Position numbers and translations under genes: made by a program. Positions 1 to 12,100 of a stretch of DNA of 64,000 nucleotides are shown here, one piece after another. How positions within the stretch are numbered: position 1 is the stretch's first letter; every line of letters starts with the position of its first letter. The notes beneath the pieces are model-generated. The model was not told where the DNA came from. It did not search any database and was given only the letters and a program-made list of their open reading frames with translations. The DNA comes from Protonemura montana (Eukaryota > Arthropoda > Insecta > Plecoptera > Nemouridae), in contig OX387610.1 of the NCBI GenBank assembly GCA_947568835.1, positions 13,931,001 through 13,995,000 of the forward strand, written 5' to 3'.

Positions 1-112
1 GCATGAGACGACGTTGGGCAGCTGCGTTGGGCGTCTTGTAGATCGGCACTACGGGGGCGGGGAGCAGGGGCGGTGGACCAACGCTAACGGAAATGCCGCG
101 GCCACGCCGGAC
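1..112 (-). CDS. IRSp53: IRSp53 Pro-rich C-terminal exon, cut by window edge
   Basis: A GC-rich segment preceded on the minus strand by CGTTCTTTCCGCCTGCAG. It is open in the phase required by the previous exon, encoding VRRGRGISVSVGPPPLLPAP then VVPIYKTPNAAAQRRLM. The Pro-rich composition fits a C-terminal tail. It is assigned by phase, splice signal and composition, not by recognised homology. Confidence 0.75.
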
Positions 113-3100
113 CTGCAGGCGGAAAGAACGGTGTCAAAGTGGTACGGGAATGGCTTGGTTGTTTGTGTTTTGTTTTTGGCATGGGCAACTTAGCTGCGTT
201 TTGGCTTGACCCGCGGAGTTTTAAGATGTTTCTGTAGATTTTTATGGATCAAAAAGATAAGACATTTAACCTCAAACTCTATTTTTTGGATCTGGCCACT
301 GTATTTTTTTATCTTCTGAGCTTGTTTACAACATTTTAAAAGCAAAAATAAGGGTTAAGTTAAAAAAAATTGACACTTCATTGTGTTAAAATACCAAAAT
401 CCTCAAATCCAGCATCACATAGAGATGATAAACTTCCTGTAACTGGTGAAATGTATGCCGAGTGAGATGCCGCTGTGACCTTCAACTACATGGATTGAAA
501 TCCAGGTGTTCGCAGATAATTGGGTTCCCATCCAAAAGTTCAAATGTTTGGTTAAGCAGGACGTGGGTTTGAATTGGTGAAAGCGAGTCGTTCGGCCTGC
601 GACTGATTCCTTACACGCTATTGGCTGGCACCTGTACGATTTAAATTACACATGACACCTGAAATAATAAGATACTTGTTTGATTGGCGGCAATGTCTTA
701 AACCAAGCGTAATGTGGTTTTTTTTTTTATTTATTTACTTCGAGCAGCAAATTATTAAGTCTACAAACCTGACCAAATTAACGAATTCATTGCCATGACG
801 ACTTCCAATCACATGCAGTGAAATTCAGATGTTTCTGTGAGCTAGGGATCCAACTTATAGTTGAACATTTTGGTAAAACCCGACCTAAATCTAGTTTCCT
901 TGAGTGATCATTGGCTTTTGGGATTTTTGAAATCACCTTGAATTCTAATAAATTTTAACGAAGTTCAGTTAGCTGGAACCGGAAAATAAAAACAGTGGCG
1001 GATCTATAAAAAATGTGATATAAACTGAAAGATAGCTTTACAAATGCGTGTTTAGCAAGGAAATTGACTAGAAAACCGTGGCGTTTTATAATAAAATACA
1101 ATGGGTTGGGTATAGCAATAGGAAGTGGATAATCTAACGATAATCGATGGTAGAAAACAGTGGCGAGCAACAATAAGCCAGAGTGGGGTGAACTCTAGTC
1201 ATACCATGAGATAGCTAACTGTCCGTTAAGCATTGGAATATATTGTAACTAAGGTTGAAAACAGTGGCGTGCGGAGATATAAAGCAAGGTGTGCAATGCC
1301 TACCTGTTTAGCAGTGGAGCGATGCAAGAGCGTGTCACCAAACATAGTGACGCCAGCGGTTCGGGTTTCTATCAGGGCAGTGGTGATGGTTTTACCCGAG
1401 CCGGGTGACATCATGGCCGACGCTGACGGCATCGACATCGACGTCGTCATGCCGTTCATAGGCGTCGCCGGCGTCGTCGTCGTGGACGTCGAGTTGTTGG
1501 AGTCGTAAGAGAGCATGCGTTGGTGTGTGGGCGAACTGAAAGAAATCATGGTTGGGATGTGTTTAATTTTTTTTAAGAATCTGCAATCAGAATTATTCTG
1601 GTTACGCTTATTGCTTGCTGGTGATAATACTGATGAATAAAGCCAGCAAACTGACTTCATTTCTGTCTTTTATTTTTCAGTTCTGTGGTTTTTATAGTCA
1701 ATAGTATTTTTCTCTGAAAAACACTGATATTAAGGATGGCATCACATAATTTAAAAAACTCCCATAAACAATATCGTACATTTATTTTGCCAATTAAGGT
1801 CCCAGTTTCCATAAAATTTACCTGCTATCAAATAATATATCTACTCATTTTGCAATCCCACCTCAATTCTGAAAAACCACTAGTTCTAAGAAGTTATTCA
1901 TGGGAACCACAGTTCACAAAAACAATATAATTAATATTTATTTGTGTTGTTTAACGACGCACTGTTCTGTCATCTGGCCATGCGGCACTGGTCTAATGGC
2001 GTCGGAACGTAATTAATAAATGTGTCAATAAAACAGGGGTCTGTTTGCCTACAAATCCCGTTTCGAATACCAGATAACTCTAAAATAACTTTAAGATATT
2101 TTATCATTAACAACCCTATAACCATCTCAAAAATTGATGCCCAAACGCGGACTCGAACGGGTTCGATTCCACGTTTGGGCATCAATTTTTGAGACGGTTA
2201 TACCGTTGTTAATAATAAAATACCCCGCGCATTGCAAGCGTTTGCAATTTAAATAATATTTCATCCTAAAACTTTAAGATAATTTGTAACTCCTAGTAAC
2301 TCACTTGGAGATATCATCGATGATCATCTCTGTATATGCCAGTGGGAACCACCCCGTGCTATGGGTGCGCAGATTCTCGCCGAACTGCCACCCCTTGTTT
2401 CGCTCTCCCATCAGAGCAATAACGTCTCCCTCGAGAAAACTCAGCTGGTTGTCGCCACTGGATAGGTACGCGTACAGAGACCGAGCCAGGTGCGAATCCC
2501 AGGCACCGCGCTCCACAGCAATAGACTTGGGACGACGGGTCAGAGTCTGGCAGTCTTGATCTGGAATAGGAAAAAAGGGGAATGCGTTTTGAAATAAATT
2601 ATATTTTATAAAATATTGTCAAGAAATCATTTTTAAAGATAAGTTAAGTAGTGAAATGTTTAATGTTGAATGTATGAGTTTAGGATTTGGTATCGTATTG
2701 GTGGAGGCGCCGCTCTAAGATACCGCATAACGAGTACCAGTTTTCTATGAACACGGATATAAAGTACCAATTAAGACCTGTCTTAATACTATTAAACTTA
2801 TCTATATGCGATTTCGCCAAACATTATTACATATGGTTTTTAAACAGTATAAAAAGTTAGGGAAATTTTTAGATTTTTGAGTACTTTAAAATGCTGCATA
2901 TCTGCCATTTTTTTGAATCTCTACTTATGTTTGTCATTCTCTCTAAGATTCTGAATTTTTATTTTGAATTGGTCTTTGAAAGCCCAAAAAGGCTCATGCT
3001 AAATTAATTCATAATTGTAAATTTATTGTTCTTCCAGAAATTTTAATTTTTTTTAATTTTATTGTCTTGAACTTGATTTGGCTTCACTTCCTAGTGATTA

Positions 3101-6100
3101 AAATACAAAAATGTGTCTGCCAAGTTCTTTTAACAGGTCACTAAAATACAGCTAAGGAATTATACTTAAAGAGTGACTTTATAAGGTGTTAATTCTTCAA
3201 CGCAGACACTTACCTTGAGCCAAGGAGTGCGTCGATGCCGTGAGATTGAAGTCAGACTTTGCCCGGGACAGTGGCTTCATGGGGCTGGTAGCATCGTTCA
3301 TGCACCGTACATCCAGGCAAGAAGCATCCATCGACTTGGTCTTCCGAAGCTGAGACGCAATCGAAAGTCTGCCAGGAGGTGAAAGACAAGGAATAAGATC
3401 ATTGAACTGCTCTAAGATAATTCAGGGCTAAGACATGTGTGTGATACACATTTAAAATAGCTCCAATCAGGCTAATAAATGTAAGGTTTCGCTAATCAAA
3501 GTAAATGCGAAGCTAAGAGTTAGGATTGGCAACAATAATTGATTGAAGAAAAACTATTTGAAATGGGTTTTGAATGCTAAGTAAAATACAACTAAATTTC
3601 CCGACGTTTCGTAACATGTACTAGCTACTTCTTCAAGGGTTAGAGCAGTCCTGACAATTTTTCGATAACAAAATAACCACATAACATTATAGCAGTTACC
3701 TAGTTGAGTCTAAAAACCATAATAAATAATTGATTGATTAATTGGGTCGCAGCCATTCAGAATCGTCTACCTACCCACCTGCCCCGGTGGAGGGACAGGT
3801 TACTAGCTGCACAAAGTGGTCTGAACGTTACATATTGTAACGATGGTTCGGGTATGATTTTAATTTCCCTTTTTTTGCCTAGTTTCAAGTTTCGAACGCT
3901 ATTGACCAACGAAACATGCATGTTCCACCTAAATTAATAAAGAAAGTCTTCTAGGACCGTGGTAACCATCACGACTATTTTTATAATCTCATACCCACAT
4001 TACCTTAAGATCATAGCAGTTCATAAGAAACCTGAAGCATCAATGGGGCGTCTGTCATTTAAAAAAATACCCAAACCCCCTTGAGTTGCATGCAGATTTC
4101 TTCAACAAAAATAAACATCAAACATTGTAGTTTTTAGACTCATGTCTACTTTATTTAACCTTTGCTCTAGTTTTGATAAAAACTATTTCAACTGGGTTTT
4201 GAATGCTAAGTGAAGAACAACTTAATTTCGAAACGTTTTGTAACTTGTACCTGTTACTTTATCAAGGGTTAGAGGAGTCCTGTTAGAGGAACATACCTGT
4301 CATCATCCAGATTTGGACTTCGTGGAGAAGAATACACATCTTCATCAGGCCAGAAGCTGACTTGACGCAGACGATTGGTGAAGATTGAGTCCACGGTGTC
4401 CGGCAGGTATTCCCTTGTCTGAGCAATGTCTTGCCATTCTTCCAGATGTTGGTTGAGGATCACACTGCCCTGGGTATGGTATGCAAGGTAGTGCTTGGCC
4501 AGGGAACATTGACGCTCGAGGACAAAGCCGTAGCGACGACGTTCCTGGGTCATTGCCTGGTGGGCAAAAGAAAGATTGTTAAGTTAAGATAGTTTATACG
4601 GAAAGTGAAAATCGACATTAGAGTAAATTTGTTTGCATGGTTTTATTCTTACGTGATGCTGAGTCACTTATAAAATACTTAAAACAATTATTCTGCTGGT
4701 AGTTTGTGGGAAACTCGAAAAGACAAATTTTTTTTGTCACCGTAAGTTTTTCAAGAAGTAATAGCGTTGAGTAATCCGCAATTTTTTTTAACATCTAAAA
4801 TAGTTATTTTGAGAGAATATCAAGTTTTCAGTCATCTTACTTATCTAACTACTAATAAAACTATTGTTTTTAATTGTGTTTAAATGAGAAAAAAACTCCG
4901 CCTGTGTTTCGACGCCAAAATCTCAGCAGTGAATTTAGTTTTGCTATTTGTTATTTGTTATTTCAGAAATGTTACTCTTATTTTGATCAGACAAATAGTT
5001 TTAATGAAACCGAAATCCACGTAAGTCAATGTGCAGCGCTATATCACGTCCAGTAGCTACCGACAGCTGAGTGGGCAGACCAATGATTCGGTTGAAGTTT
5101 GTGAAGCATCACGAATGAATGTTGTGTTAAAAAGGAATGTTGCGGTTTGTGATGGAGAAACGGTGAAGTCAAACCGACGTAAAAACTAGTGAAAATCTAA
5201 AATCCACTTTGGTCAAACACAGCTATTGCCCATCGAAAACATAAAATTATCTTTTTCATTCCAACATCACAAAGCTGAATTAACAAAGACAGTCTAGCGT
5301 TACTAAAAAATCCACTAAACATAGTTTAAACTGTTTTGCTAAATATCTACATACATTTTTTTCTGTTACTGAGTTTTATTTTAATTTTATAATTTCTGTC
5401 TGTTTGACTTTTGTGTCTACATAGTTCAAAAAAACTAAAAAATACGTCGCATTTTTGTTGCACGATCTCTCTTCTCTACGCTAGAAAATAAAAATATATT
5501 GCCCAACTTTTTGCACAATTGCAATTTTTCGCATTTCACAAGCGATCGAGGAAATACATCCGCTTTAATTATAATGGACATTACAACCAATGAATCGAGA
5601 GATTTATTTTTATCAAAGTTACAACGAAATGTCTTCCAAACGCCCCTGAACGCAGCCCGCAGATCAAACCTGGCTCCTCCACCAACAAGCTCAATCAAAA
5701 ATGCTTGCCACCAAGGTTTTAAAAATTATCAATTAAACCACTACTTGAAAATGTAATTTTAAAGTTCTATTCTACACTTTAAAATGATTTATGACTAACG
5801 TTACGTTCTGGTTGCACTTAAATGCAACCCGCAAAGCAAACTTGGCTCCTCCACTCAAGAATCCAATCCATACTGATTTGGTGAAATAATACCTGTTTAC
5901 TTAATCTCAGAACAGCTTGAAATAAAAATTTGGACCGCTTCACTTTTAAAGTTTCAACAAAGAATCTCAATATATGCTGCAGGCAAGAAAAAAAAAATCC
6001 ATCGCCATTTTTCTGCACTTTGTTTCCGTTTTTTTCTTGTGCATGTATTTTATTTTTGTCGCAGTGAATTGGATTCAACGTGGATCGAACTCTGTACCTA

Positions 6101-9100
6101 CTCTCTATCCGTAGTCTGATGAGATTTAAAAATACCCTCTGGCAAGACCCGAAAGCTTGCTGGTGTGTAAAGGGAATACAGTGGTCGTTTGAGCTGGAAA
6201 GAACACCGGTTGCAGCTTCCGGCAAACCTAAAATTTCTCAATTATTTCAACGCCTGAAGCTTGTTCACAGGCAAAATAATATTTAGGCACGTGTTTTGTG
6301 TTCCCGATAAAATTGAGTTTATTTTACACCGTTTATTTTTTTGCAATGCGCTGTAAAAACTAAAAATTGTAAATCTCTTTCAATTTGGGCTTTTGAACTG
6401 GGCTTTGAATGCTAAGTAAAGAACTACTAAATTTCCCTGTACTTAGCATTCGAAACCCAGTTCACAAAGTTGTTGTTAAAACTAGTGCTAAATTTACATC
6501 AAGTAGACATGAGTCTTAAAACAATCATCTTACAGTTTAAATTTTTATAGCCACATCTCTTTTTATCGCCAAATTATTTTGTTCTTTGACAAGCTTTGAT
6601 GGCTGATTGCACAAAACAAGAACCCTAAAAAACCCAGCCCTTTTTGATAACTTTGTAAGGTAATATTAATAAATACACATTCAAAATGTTCCCTGGCAAA
6701 GTCCTCCCTTGCAAACTGTGTTTATGGTCATAAGGACCAAACCTTCCATACCCCTAAGGGACCCTAGAACATTTGTCCCTCGGCTTATACCTTTATAACC
6801 TTTATCCCCTTTAAAACACCTTAAAAACTAAGACCTACGCACTTTACGCACGCCACCCCTTTACTGCTAATTTACGGCCACGCACTGATTTCCCTCTCGG
6901 ATATAAGAAGCTAACGCAACCACGCACCTTGTCACGCACCTTGTCACGCGTTATTTATTTATCAAAACAAACGAAAATGTTGCAAAGCTTAGTTTTTTAG
7001 GGTTCGGAGAAGTCTTGCGATAGACAATTGCGTAGGGGACGAAATGTACCCTGCTAAAGAGATATATAAATCATGAAGACGTTTCAGGGTATAGACGTAA
7101 TGTGAGAAAATGAAGGAATATTGGCCTCAAGGAAAGTTATATTTATGGCGAGGCGTTGGAACGGGACAGGTTAAGATGAAAGAATGTTTGGAAAGGATTT
7201 TCTGGCGGTTTTTTTCCAGTGTATAGGATCGGCTTTTCAAAGAATGGCTAGGAATGGTATTCAGAAATGTGTCTGAAATGGACCAAAATCGGCGGCACGG
7301 TCTGAGCATGAGCAAATCCCTAAAAGACTCAACTTCGTTCTGAGAAAGACAGTTAATCATGCCGTGACCTCATAGTTTAATATGTGTGGACGTAATTTAA
7401 AATCTAAATCAACAATACTGAATACACCTCAATAATTTATATCTTATGATTATGTATTTTATAGCAAAATTGTGTAAGTTCTATGCATCTAACTGTCCTC
7501 GCTATTTAGAAACAAGTCGGGTATCTGAGAGCATCCATTCTTCAACGCGACAAAAGACAATCCTTTTCGAAACCGAACCACCCTTAACTTGTACGCAAAT
7601 ATAAATCTTGTCTTCTCCAAAATTAATTATGCAGATGTTATCGGTGTGTAGCATTTTCAATCCCCCCCTAGCACTGGGACGCCCGCCGGTCCCCGGTGCA
7701 TTAGCGGCGTCTGCACCGTCGCGGCGTCTGCACCGTCGCGACGCCAGCTCGACGTCACAAGCGCGACGCTGATTGCAACGAGATGCTGATGAGATCAGTC
7801 ACTACCGAGCGTAATCAGATTGAGATTTCACTTATAAGATATAGGAGAGTTGGGTGGTTAAAATGTGGCGTTAGCTTGCAATGCAATTGAAAGGGCGCTA
7901 AGCAAGACGATTCGGTGAGATCAACTTAGTTTCTTTTTCTGGTTGTTGTAAAAGGGATAACCATTCCCACGGGATAACCCAAGTGCATCTGGCATGGTAA
8001 AGTAAGGCGATTCGGGTCAAGACTCTGGAATCGGTAATCGTAAACGACGACCAAAGTGTGCTGATATGGGACTGTATGGCTTTAAAATATTAAAGGAAAG
8101 ACGGAGAAAATGAATGCTTGTCTAGTGAAGAGAATAATGCGCTTTTTTAGCCTGTTCTAAGAAAACTGGTCATCGTTGCTGCTTCTAAATGTAAAATAAA
8201 AATTGTTTTACTATAATGGTCTTCCATTATGGATGTTTCTTTTGTTTAAAGCTCTTATTGGAGAAAATGCATTAACGTTCCAGACCGAAATCTTTCTAAA
8301 AGCAGTCAAAAATTTCGATAAGAAGATATTATCTCACTTTGCGTGGTACGTTTTACCTAACTGTAACTTTTGAAAGAAATGTATTTTTTCACAAAGTTTA
8401 TATTTCGGAATATTTCGCAGTTTTCTCAAGGCCGCAGCATCTCTAAAATATCCTCGGCATTTAGTTTTTGCACAAATTCTAAAATACGGCGTCGCTTTCT
8501 CAACACGAAGATATAGGTCCTGGTCGTACATTCAAACAGTAACCCGTTCTAGCAGTTGTGTGGAAACCGCACACGAAATTTATTTCCTCTCCTTATTTTG
8601 CGACTATAACTTGCTTCGGCCCATAAATTACATACCTCCAAACACAAACATAACAGAACGTGAATAAAGTGGCGTTTCAAAGTGCCAATTTTGTTCAACT
8701 AAAAATAGTAGGATGCAGTTTCCTCATAGTTTATTGCATTTGTAAACCGACCGATGCAGTTGGACATTACGGTCGCTCACAGACTTTCGGTACACTTTTA
8801 CCTGAAATGAAAATGAATGCTCAAAGTTTCCCTGACGGTCGAGGTTTGGTAAATATAAAGGTAGTCGCTAGGATAGGATTTTCATCCAGGTCAACGCAGA
8901 ACAAAGAAAATAGAGACCAACTCCATTCGGGTACATAAATAAGGAGGAAGACTTTTCACATGGATGAGACATTGGAACTGGTCTGGCTAGGATCGCTGTT
9001 TGAGGTCAAATGGGGTCTAAATTGATTCTGGCTGGGTCTTGTTTGAATGTGTAATGCACACTACGGGTGAACGGGCGGCTTCAAACGGGAGGGAGTTTGG

Positions 9101-12100
9101 CAAATAAACCGCACGGCTCCGGTCAGTCGCATCTCTGTCCGATTTCCCTTATGTCTCCGTATGGTCGCGAGACATGATTAGGGCAAACGGGAAGCAGATT
9201 TTTGGCTCAGCGAACAGAGAATTGAGATGCAATTTTGGTTATTCTAATCGATAAACGTCTAGAGCCAGTTCAAAAAGAGGTTAAATGCTAAACGATAATT
9301 TATATCTCTTTCGATGCGAGTGGAAGACATTTTGGAGATGATTGCGACGTTTTTTATTCGGATTTTATTTGGCTTTCTCTGTACAAGAGCTAAGTTTAAA
9401 CGAAGAAACGATCTGCATACTTATTTTTGTATTTTCTTTTAAAGAAAAAAATATTTAGTTCTGATAGACCACCGATATTATTTCACGAAATTTCACCAAT
9501 GTTTACAGACCCGAGGGGGGTTTTCTCGTAGCCATCTATAAATGTACGCATATTCGAATATCACCGAATGATGGCATTAAACAAATAATCTACCAGATAG
9601 GTAAATATTATTTTTCAATTAAAAAGTACTCACAGTTTTTAGACTTTGCTCGCAGAAAGCATCCAACTTGGTGCGTTCTTCTTCCAGCAATTGCATGTTC
9701 TGAAATCAGATGGGAGGGACTCAAATCAATCCAAACCTCGAACACCAAATTCAAACACCGCTACGGGTCGGCAAAACAAAATAAGTCAGACCAGGTTTTA
9801 CCAAAATGTTCAACTATAAGTTGGATCTCTAGCTCGCAGAAACATTTTAATTTCACTGCATGTGATTGGAAGTCGTCATGGCAACAGTTTCAACAAAATT
9901 TTCAACTATACGTTGGATCTCTAGCTCACATAAACATCTGAATTTCACTGCATGTGATTGGAAGTCGTCATGGCAACAGTTTCAACAAAATTTTCAACTA
10001 TAAGTTGGATTTCTAGCTCACAGAAACATTTGAATTTCACTGCATGTGATTGGAAGTCGTCATGGCAACAGTTTCAACAAAATTTTCAACTATAAGTTGG
10101 ATCTCTAGCTCACAGAAACATTTGAATTTCACTGCATGTGATTGGAAGTCGTCATGGCAATAGTTTCAACAAACACTTCAACTAGGAGGCAAGATTTTGG
10201 TAAAAATCGAACCTAAGTCTAGGTACAAGTATCATATTTATGCACTTATGTTAGGCAAGATTTTTTTAAATTATTAATCAAGGATAAATGAAAGATTCAA
10301 GATAAAAATATAAGGATCTTATTTGCTGTGACCATGAAGATGACTATTTTGTGAAAAAGGGGAAAACTCGGAATAAATCAAGTCGTCAACACAAGAAATT
10401 TGCTTTGACAGTTTTTTTGTTCAAACTGGTATTTAACCAGAAAATATCAGCACCCACAAATAAAATAAAATACGATACTTGACGAAAATGTGGGAAAATC
10501 GGTTTAAAAAAGAATTCCTGCAATGACAAAACCCTTTTAAAACTTGGTTATGAACAACTGAATTTCCCAAAATGCAAACCCTAGTTTAAAATTTTTTATC
10601 AAAACTAGTTCTACGTTTAGTTAAACTAGGCATGAGTCACCATAAAAGCTGATATTTGTTACAAACCTTGACTTCCTTATCCATGGCCAGTCCTGTTTTG
10701 GTAGTTCCTTTATTTTTCTTCCTCTGTTTCTTCATCGTGGCCGCCGCTTTGCTGTAAGATTCGCTCCTTTGCTTGTGTTGCTGCAAGAATCGCTTCTGTT
10801 CGCACTGAAAAATGTAAAAATGCATCACAACATTAACTTGGTTCGTGTCAGATTCTTAATTCTAGATCCATAAGTGCATTGGCCATTTGTTTCGATAGTC
10901 ATATCTTATATTTGATTTAAGTGAATTTCCATGAAAAACTATATTGGAAAATTGTGGAATTTTTTATAAAATTGTGTGGCTGCGTGCAAAATATAAGTTG
11001 TAAAAAATATGTTTAAATCCCAAATGAGGTATAAGAGAAATCTAGGCTTTCCTAATTTTTTGGGACTATATTTTAATTCATATTATAATAATTTGATTTT
11101 ACACACATGAAGCGAATCATCTTGTATGAATAATCTTATATAAATTATTTATTATTAATATTATTATTATTATTTATTTATCAGCAACAGAATACATAAA
11201 AATTCCACAAGTGTAATATAATATAATATAATATGTTAAGTTATGTTATGTTATAAAATAATCAATAAGGAATATTTTTAGAGATAAAACATAACAAGGA
11301 TATTGTGCTGTTCCTAATTACTATAATTTTATCTTATATTGTAAAGTATATTTCTTATATTTCAATGTTTTTATATGTTAATATATTTCAATATGCTAGT
11401 TTATGTCATAACATGGCCACTAGCTGTCCATGAAAAGTCCACAGAAAAGTTTAAAAAAAATTAGCTCAAATAATATCAAAAACTTGCTTATAAACGAACA
11501 AATTTTTAAGCACGATATATAGGTAACTTAAATTTGACAAATGCACTACGTTAAGCATTCCGCTCCACATTCTCCACAAAATATCTGGCTTCTACAAAAG
11601 CATTTCGAATGCAAATGCTTGGCAAAGAGGAATACACTCATACAGAACACAGAGAAATATGAATCCATGGAACCAGCCAAGTGTCTAGAGCTTGCAAATT
11701 TCATTATCCAAACAATAAAGCATCTCGCGCAAATGTGCGTAAGCGTGATTCCATGTATATACACGCACACTCACGCACTCATTTAGGCGTTACGCGTGAA
11801 CGTACGCACGACGTGAATTTGCATAATTGTAACCAACACGAGTTGATGCATTTCGGGCAGATTGAGTTAGCTTGACTGGGGACAAGACGGAGGGTGGGAG
11901 AATGAATTGAGGGTGAATTTGTTGTAAAGTGAGATTGTATATTTTAAAATCATTAAGTTTGGGGGATTTTTTTTTTTATGGCGTTTTGAAGTTAGTGATG
12001 GGAATCTATTGCAAAAATGAAGTTTATAAAAAATTGTGTAAAAACTTATTGTGATCGGTTTCAGATCTGTGTTGGGGCATGGAAATAATATTTAAATTTA

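Larger units (their letters stand above)
4557..9633 (-). other. IRSp53 intron (about 5 kb)
   Basis: It contains two copies of the family F 34-mer (5650-5690, 5820-5860), a short family D palindrome (6388-6540) and a CpG-rich islet (7672-7790). The sequence is otherwise AT-rich and unassigned. Several open frames of 60-135 codons occur here but show no recognisable domain. Confidence 0.6.

Noticed and set aside
1233..1508. Plus-strand 91-codon frame over the IRSp53 Ser/Thr exon
   Set aside because: Shadow of the minus-strand exon, whose splice phases and tail fit the gene.
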